NCBI GenBank assembly: GCA_023133315.1
Contig: JAGLWR010000031.1
Coordinates: forward strand, 1 to 10,517
Direction: 5' to 3'
Length of the DNA stretch: 10,517 nt
Source of the DNA: Methanomicrobia archaeon
GTDB taxonomy: Archaea > Methanobacteriota_B > Thermococci > Methanofastidiosales > B48-G16
Both the position numbers and the translations under genes were made by a program. Below, in pieces: positions 6,143 through 10,517 of this stretch. How positions within the stretch are numbered: position 1 is the stretch's first letter; every line of letters begins with the position of its first letter. Under the pieces are notes generated by a model. That model was given only the letters and a program-made list of their open reading frames with translations, made no database searches and was not told the origin of the DNA.

Positions 6143-6177
6143 ATATGAGGATGTACATCTGAGTCATGATGCTACAG

Positions 6178-6774
6178 TTATAAAGTGGAGTAATAGTGAT
6201 TAATTGCTTCATTTATGTCTTCTTTGTTTATTTCCGGAAAGAATTTATTTATAAAATACTGCTCGGTAAACTCGTCAATCTCTAATGGTATATTTTTACC
6301 TGTATTTATCAGAAGATCTATCTTTTTTGCTTTCCACTCGTTAAAGTTCTTCATCTTTTTTTGAGGTGCAACATCGTACCCTATGAATATGTACAAGAAC
6401 CTCTTATCAAATTCCTCGGTATGCTCACGGAGTTTTTTCATTGCTCTGAGGTAATATTTTGGAAGTTTTGAGAAGTTTCCTACAAAATGCACCCCGATCT
6501 CTTCTTCATTTATCGTTTTATCTGTAAGAAGTCTTTCATATGTATTTGATTCTACCTCGAATATCGGAATAACCTCTTCTTCACTTCTCGTAGTTATAGC
6601 TTCATAGGAGAGTCCACAAAACGTAAAATTATCTATTTTACGATCCTTAAAAATCCAGTTTACTAACTCCAGAAATTTAATAGAAGAAAGATCATACGCG
6701 TCCATAAGAGATAGCTTACCCTTCCTAGCATATCCCCTTATTCCATGAGGTACTAACGCTACATGTTGAAGCAT
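6178..6774 (-). CDS. Degenerate cis-prenyltransferase (UppS-family) homologue, probable non-catalytic subunit
   Basis: This 198-residue protein follows the undecaprenyl/polyprenyl diphosphate synthase fold from end to end. It opens with HVALVPHGIRGYARK (residues 4-18, aligned to HVAxxxDGNxRWA), then FCGLSYEAITTRSEEEV (52-68, aligned to FSTENWxRPxxEV), HFVGNFSKLP, and a C-terminal DLLINTGKN...YFINKFFPEINKEDINEAI (aligned to DLLIRTSGE...YFTDVLWPDFxxxDLLEAI). Key residues are lost. The P-loop Asp that binds the diphosphate and Mg is H10. The Asn of the STEN motif is Ala. The C-terminal RxSGExR loop has become NTGKNIPLE. It is therefore unlikely to be active alone. The frame is open back to 6909, but that extension is not family-like. 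A TATA box at 6797-6803 predicts transcription from the ATG at 6774, which gives a standard family N-terminus. It diverges from alaS and converges on purE. Confidence 0.75.
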   Translation of the reverse strand: MLQHVALVPHGIRGYARKGKLSLMDAYDLSSIKFLELVNWIFKDRKIDNFTFCGLSYEAITTRSEEEVIPIFEVESNTYERLLTDKTINEEEIGVHFVGNFSKLPKYYLRAMKKLREHTEEFDKRFLYIFIGYDVAPQKKMKNFNEWKAKKIDLLINTGKNIPLEIDEFTEQYFINKFFPEINKEDINEAINHYYSTL

Positions 6775-6796
6775 ATAGTAGAATTTCATGCTCCAG

Positions 6797-6803
6797 ATAT
6801 AAA
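6797..6803 (-). promoter_or_regulatory. TATA box of the cis-prenyltransferase homologue
   Basis: The minus strand reads TTTATAT with a run of A upstream (GAAAAA, BRE-like). Its centre is about 26 bases before the ATG at 6774, so the mRNA should be leaderless. It argues against the longer reading frame starting at 6909 or at the Met at 6789. Confidence 0.5.
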
Positions 6804-6894
6804 TTTTTCTTTTATGAGTATAAAATACTAAGTCGTAATATGAAATATAAAGTACGAAAAGTATTCTACAAGAACCCTTAAGAATGAATAAAAA

Positions 6895-6900
6895 TTTAAA
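6895..6900 (+). promoter_or_regulatory. TATA box of alaS
   Basis: TTTAAA is preceded by an A-rich stretch (GAATAAAAA). It is centred 24.5 bases before the ATG at 6922, predicting a leaderless alaS mRNA. It argues against the in-frame TTG at 6913 as the start. Confidence 0.5.
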
Positions 6901-6921
6901 GACATACAAAAGTTGATATAT

Positions 6922-9549
6922 ATGGACACAAAAGAGCTCAAAGAATTATTTAGAAAAAAAGCATCTGAGGATTATGAGAATTTTTTCGCTGTGAAAACTT
7001 TAAGGGGTCATGGATTTCAAAGAAATGTATGCAAAAAATGCGGAAAATATTTTTGGAGTCTTGAAAAAAAAGAAATCTGTGGGGATGTTTCCTGTCAGGG
7101 GAAATACAGATTTATAGAAGAAGAACCGTACGTAAAATTAGATTATATAGAAGTATGGAAGAAATTCTCCAGCCTTTTTGAAAAATTGGGGTACACATCT
7201 ATCCCGAGATATCCCGTAGTTGCACGATGGAGGGACGATGTGGATTTTGTCAATGCATCTATATACGATTTCCAGCCTCACGTTGTCTCGGGAGAGGTAG
7301 AACCTCCTGCAAATCCTTTGGTAGTTCCTCAGTTTTCTCTGAGATTTAATGATATCGATAACGTAGGAATAACGGGATCACATTATACGGGATTTGTGAT
7401 GATAGGTCAGCATGCCTTTGAATCTCCAGAAAACTATGACCAGGAAAAGTATTTTGAAGATATTTACATATGGCTGACAAAGTCTCTGAAGATTCCAGGT
7501 GAAGAGTTGTATTTTCATGAAGATGGCTGGGCTGGAGGCGGAAATGGAGGATGCTGCATGGAGTATTTTTCAAAAGGCCTCGAACTTGGAAACCAAGTGT
7601 ACATGGTTTATGAAATCACTCCTTCAGGTTTCAATCCATTGAAAACAAAGGTATTGGATATGGGGGCAGGGCAAGAAAGGTTCGCATGGTACTGTAACCC
7701 TGCTAACACTTCTTATGAAGCTGTTTTCCCAGATGTTTGTGATTATCTTTATAAAAAAACGGGATACAGACCCGATCAAAGAATTTTAAGATTTTTACCA
7801 TATGCAGGGCTTTTAAATCTCGACGAAGTGAAAAATATTGAGCAAATATGGATAAAAATAGGAAATATGATAGGATTAGATCCTCAGGAACTTGAAGATA
7901 TTATTTTATCTTTGTCACGGATATACAGTATCGCTGATCACACAAGGACCCTCTTATTTGCCTTATCCGATGGTGCACTCCCCTCAAACGTTGGTGGAGG
8001 ATATAATTTAAGGGTTATTTTCAGAAGAATCTCAGATTTTATAGAAAAAAATAGTTGGGATCTGGAAATGTCAAAAATAATTGAAAAACATGTTCATTCC
8101 CTAAAAAAAGAGTTTCCAGAACTAACAACGAATCTAGAAGATGTTTTAGAAATCTTAGAGGTAGAAAATAAAAAATACAAAAATATGAGAGAAAAATCTG
8201 GTAAAATAATAGAAAATATTCTTAAGAAAGAGAAAAAGATAAGTTTTGAAAAAATAATAGAGCTTTATGACTCCCACGGAATATCACCCGATAGTTTGAG
8301 AGAGAGAGCTTCGGAAAAGGGAATAGAGATAACGATTCCATCAAATTTCTACAGTGAACTGGCTTTAAAACATGAGAAAATATTTGAAGAAAGAGAGAAA
8401 GAAGAGATACTCGATTATCCAAAAACAGAGTTGCTTTTTTACAAAGACTGGAAAATGAAAAAATTTAAAGCAAAAATTATAGGAATAAAAGATAACTGGG
8501 TTATTTTAGATAAAACGTGTTTTTATCCGGAATCCGGAGGACAGGCAAACGATCTCGGATGGATAGATGGGAAAAGAATTCTTGATGTAAAGAAGAGAGG
8601 GAGAGTAGTGTTGCACAACGTTGAAGGAACCTACAATATAGGACAGGAAATAACAGGAGAGATAGATTGGGAAAGGAGATTACACCTGACGCGACACCAC
8701 ACTGCTGCCCACATCATTAACGGAGCTGCAAGAAGGATCCTCGGAAATCATGTATGGCAGGCCGGAGCTGAAAAAAAAGAGGAGAGGGCACGGCTGGACA
8801 TTACGCATTACGAAGGATTGAGCAGAGAAACTCTCAATAAAATAGAAAAACTTGCAAATGATATTGTTCTAGAGGATCGAAAAGTAGAAAAAGGGTTTAT
8901 GAAAAGGAGCGAAGCTGAAAAAAAATATGGCTTCAGGTTATACCAGGGGGGTGCAGTTCCTGGAAAAGAGATACGGGTTGTAAATATAGCAGATTTTGAT
9001 GTGGAAGCGTGTGGAGGTATCCACTGTGACTCCACGAGTGAGGTAGGATTTATAAAAATACTCAAGTCCGAGAAGATACAGGACGATGTTGTGAGGCTGG
9101 AGTTTGCTGCAGGATTAAAGGCTCTTAAGTATATACAGAAAGCTGAAGAGATAATAGGAGACGTTGGAACTATATTCAGGGTAAAGAGAGAAGACATAAA
9201 AAAGACTGCAAAACGATTTTTTGAAGAATGGAAAGAAAGAGGGAAAGAGATAGAGAGATTAAAAGAAGAACTCTCTCGGTCAAAGGTTTATCGGCTGAAA
9301 AATGAGTTCATGGAAAAGGAGGGTTTGAGGTTTCTGGAGAAGAAGATAGAAGGGGACATAGAACTTTTGAGAAAAACTGCTTTATCTCTCAAAGAAGACG
9401 ATACTGTCATCGTTCTTCATAATGGAAGAAATCTTGTCTGCGTATGCGGAAAAAATGCAATGAAAAAAGGATATAAAGCAAATGAATACATTAAAAAATT
9501 TGGAAAGGGAGGAGGTAACGAAGAAATGGCTCAAGGAGTGAAAAAATGA
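6922..9549 (+). CDS. alaS: Alanine--tRNA ligase, archaeal type
   Basis: This enzyme charges tRNA-Ala in the cytoplasm and removes wrongly attached Ser or Gly. At 875 residues it is of normal archaeal length. In order it has an archaea-specific N-terminal zinc module (C37, C40, C53, C58); the class II catalytic domain from about 65 to 300, including PVVARWRDDVDFVNASI, a Gly-rich WAGGGNGG loop and DMGAGQERFAW; the tRNA-recognition helical region; the editing domain with HTAAH at 593-597 and CGGIHC at 697-702 for zinc; then a coiled coil and C-Ala domain ending GKGGGNEEMAQG. All key elements are intact. The frame opens with a TTG at 6913, but the ATG at 6922 lies exactly at the start predicted from the TTTAAA box at 6895-6900. 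The stop overlaps the next gene as ATGA. Confidence 0.97.
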   Translation: MDTKELKELFRKKASEDYENFFAVKTLRGHGFQRNVCKKCGKYFWSLEKKEICGDVSCQGKYRFIEEEPYVKLDYIEVWKKFSSLFEKLGYTSIPRYPVVARWRDDVDFVNASIYDFQPHVVSGEVEPPANPLVVPQFSLRFNDIDNVGITGSHYTGFVMIGQHAFESPENYDQEKYFEDIYIWLTKSLKIPGEELYFHEDGWAGGGNGGCCMEYFSKGLELGNQVYMVYEITPSGFNPLKTKVLDMGAGQERFAWYCNPANTSYEAVFPDVCDYLYKKTGYRPDQRILRFLPYAGLLNLDEVKNIEQIWIKIGNMIGLDPQELEDIILSLSRIYSIADHTRTLLFALSDGALPSNVGGGYNLRVIFRRISDFIEKNSWDLEMSKIIEKHVHSLKKEFPELTTNLEDVLEILEVENKKYKNMREKSGKIIENILKKEKKISFEKIIELYDSHGISPDSLRERASEKGIEITIPSNFYSELALKHEKIFEEREKEEILDYPKTELLFYKDWKMKKFKAKIIGIKDNWVILDKTCFYPESGGQANDLGWIDGKRILDVKKRGRVVLHNVEGTYNIGQEITGEIDWERRLHLTRHHTAAHIINGAARRILGNHVWQAGAEKKEERARLDITHYEGLSRETLNKIEKLANDIVLEDRKVEKGFMKRSEAEKKYGFRLYQGGAVPGKEIRVVNIADFDVEACGGIHCDSTSEVGFIKILKSEKIQDDVVRLEFAAGLKALKYIQKAEEIIGDVGTIFRVKREDIKKTAKRFFEEWKERGKEIERLKEELSRSKVYRLKNEFMEKEGLRFLEKKIEGDIELLRKTALSLKEDDTVIVLHNGRNLVCVCGKNAMKKGYKANEYIKKFGKGGGNEEMAQGVKK

Positions 9550-10217
9550 GAAACTTTGTGGATTACTTTGTTGCTTTTTTACTCATAATATGCATCGTAT
9601 CGTTCATTTACCCTTATTTTTCAAAACATGTACTCGAAAAGGATGTTTTCACGGATATAGAAGGCACTTTAGAAAGAGTTAAAGATTTAGAAGAAGAAGG
9701 TTTTTTTTATACGTTGACAATTACTGGATGGTGGAACTCTGACAATACCAAGTTTATAGAGGAGGTTTTTCTCATAAGTTATAACGAAAATGAGATGGAA
9801 GTGATACGAAAGAATGGAACTATTATTACGATCGGTAACATTAAAAACTTGAAAACGGAGATAAGAACATCAAAAATAAAAATAAATATAAAAAATAGAG
9901 AAGTTTACTCTTTTGAGATAAATTTTGATACCGATTTTGATGAACTGGAAAATATGATAAACGATCATCCAGTTCAGAATGTTATAAACATAGGTATATC
10001 TGGAGAAATATTTCTGAAAAATTTTGAAGAACTAAACATAATAGAAGAGAAAAAACTTAATGATGAGTTGAGAAAAAAATTCTTTTACTGTAAAAAAATA
10101 GAGATTGACGGAAAAGATCTTTATTTAGAATATTTCAGTATAAAATATTTAAAAGATTTAAAAGAATTTTATAATGGAGAAATAGAAGGAAAACTAAAAA
10201 TTTATGTAAGATACTGA
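9546..10217 (+). CDS. Uncharacterised membrane-anchored protein, coupled to alaS
   Basis: I do not recognise this 223-residue protein. It starts MRNFVDYF and has one hydrophobic segment at about residues 8-26 (FVAFLLIICIVSFIYPYF). The rest is soluble and acidic-basic mixed, so it is probably a single-pass or signal-anchored protein with its domain outside the membrane. Residues 50-140 look like a series of beta strands (FYTLTITGWWN, MEVIRKNGTIITIG, SKIKINIKNREVYSFEINF). The C-terminal part (about 150-223) is mixed, ending in GKLKIYVRY. The ATG overlaps the alaS stop (ATGA), and AAGGAG at 9533-9538 is well spaced as a Shine-Dalgarno, so it is co-transcribed and translationally coupled with alaS. 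No functional link to tRNA charging is evident. It converges with the next gene, two bases separating the stops. Confidence 0.8.
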   Translation: MRNFVDYFVAFLLIICIVSFIYPYFSKHVLEKDVFTDIEGTLERVKDLEEEGFFYTLTITGWWNSDNTKFIEEVFLISYNENEMEVIRKNGTIITIGNIKNLKTEIRTSKIKINIKNREVYSFEINFDTDFDELENMINDHPVQNVINIGISGEIFLKNFEELNIIEEKKLNDELRKKFFYCKKIEIDGKDLYLEYFSIKYLKDLKEFYNGEIEGKLKIYVRY

Positions 10218-10219
10218 AA

Positions 10220-10517
10220 TTACATTATTTTTATTGATCCCATATCTGTTTCTGCTTTGATTTTAACTAATCCAGTACCTTCCTCGTTCATTATAATCTT
10301 CTTGTATCCATTTTTTTCTTCAATTGTTCTTCCTGGGCATTTTATTCTGCCAATGCCTACTTTTGCTTCAATGTCTGCTTTTGTATTTTCAGATACTTTT
10401 ATCTTAATAGATCCCATCTCAGTAGTTACAATGTTTTCTCCTTTGGAGACACTAACTCCTATGCTTCCGCGCTCTGTTTTTAACTCCTGTCTATTAGCTT
10501 CACAGTTACAGCATATG
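10220..10517 (-). CDS. Beta-repeat surface or adhesin-like protein (DUF4097-like), C-terminal part
   Basis: The C-terminal 98 codons of a minus-strand gene are present. The frame stays open to the right edge, so the start lies outside the window; the ATG at 10417 is internal. The sequence consists of short beta-strand repeats built around G-S-I-x-V or G-S-I-K-I: RGSIGVSVSKGEN, then EMGSIKIKVSENTKADIEAK, VGIGRIKCPGR, and a final DMGSIKIM at the stop. This pattern of strands separated by ENTKADIEAKVG-like turns is typical of DUF4097/DUF2154-type right-handed beta-solenoid domains, often found in membrane-associated or putative adhesin proteins. The N-terminal edge of the visible part has a Cys cluster (ICCNCE) that could lie in a linker or metal site. 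The assignment is by pattern and is not firm. The stop is two bases from that of the convergent membrane-protein gene. Confidence 0.6.
   Translation of the reverse strand, partial: ICCNCEANRQELKTERGSIGVSVSKGENIVTTEMGSIKIKVSENTKADIEAKVGIGRIKCPGRTIEEKNGYKKIIMNEEGTGLVKIKAETDMGSIKIM

Noticed and set aside
6143..6177. C/D-box-like elements (TGAGGATG, CTGA, CATGATG) and a GATGTACATC palindrome between purE and the cis-prenyltransferase homologue
   Set aside because: The spacing between the C-like and CTGA boxes is too short for a guide and no good D box follows; the palindrome has no T-tract, so it is not a convincing terminator.
6775..6909. N-terminal extension of the cis-prenyltransferase homologue, giving 243 residues with a hydrophobic start
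   Set aside because: The added segment has no family similarity, is made of translated AT-rich promoter sequence, and spans the TATA box that predicts a start at 6774.
8808..9197. Minus-strand open frame of 129 codons inside alaS
   Set aside because: It lies over the editing domain of alaS and is Ser/Phe/Pro-rich, as expected for an antisense shadow.

Overview
The window is archaeal and AT-rich. The evidence is a ribosomal protein S17e gene (a family absent from bacteria), an archaeal-type alanyl-tRNA synthetase with an N-terminal four-cysteine zinc module, a response regulator fused to a DUF835 domain, an archaeal-style PurE, and TATA-like boxes about 25 bases upstream of most first-in-transcript start codons. 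The set resembles Euryarchaeota in the broad sense. I cannot name the lineage from sequence alone. There are no tRNA, rRNA, CRISPR or insertion-sequence features, so this is ordinary chromosomal backbone with several uncharacterised genes between core genes.

Left part (1-3397). The 5' part of a UDP-N-acetylmannosamine-type dehydrogenase gene runs off the left edge on the minus strand. Upstream of it, on the same strand, is a receiver-DUF835 response regulator. Divergent from that regulator, across a 75-base double promoter, is a plus-strand pair: a MinD-family ATPase followed after four bases by an unrecognised 338-residue helical protein. The regulator, ATPase and unknown protein form a plausible signalling or positioning module.

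Middle (3394-5691), all minus strand. Transcribed from right to left, these are IscU and IscS (overlapping ATGA, translationally coupled), a small lipoprotein with its own promoter, and ribosomal protein S17e. The S17e stop codon shares a TTAA tetranucleotide with the stop codon of the converging 338-residue gene.

Right part (5753-10517). purE diverges from iscU on the plus strand. It converges on a minus-strand gene for a cis-prenyltransferase (UppS-family) homologue that has lost the catalytic Asp and the RxSGExR-type loop, probably a non-catalytic subunit of a heteromeric enzyme. Divergent from that gene is alaS, overlapped by ATGA with an unrecognised single-pass membrane protein. A minus-strand beta-repeat (DUF4097-like) gene enters from the right edge.

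A regular pattern runs through the window. Genes that begin a transcript mostly have a TATA-like box centred about 24.5-26.5 bases from the start codon, so their mRNAs should be leaderless. Downstream cistrons instead carry Shine-Dalgarno sequences. This pattern decided the starts given for the cis-prenyltransferase homologue (6774) and alaS (6922). S17e is the exception: it has a short leader with a Shine-Dalgarno sequence.
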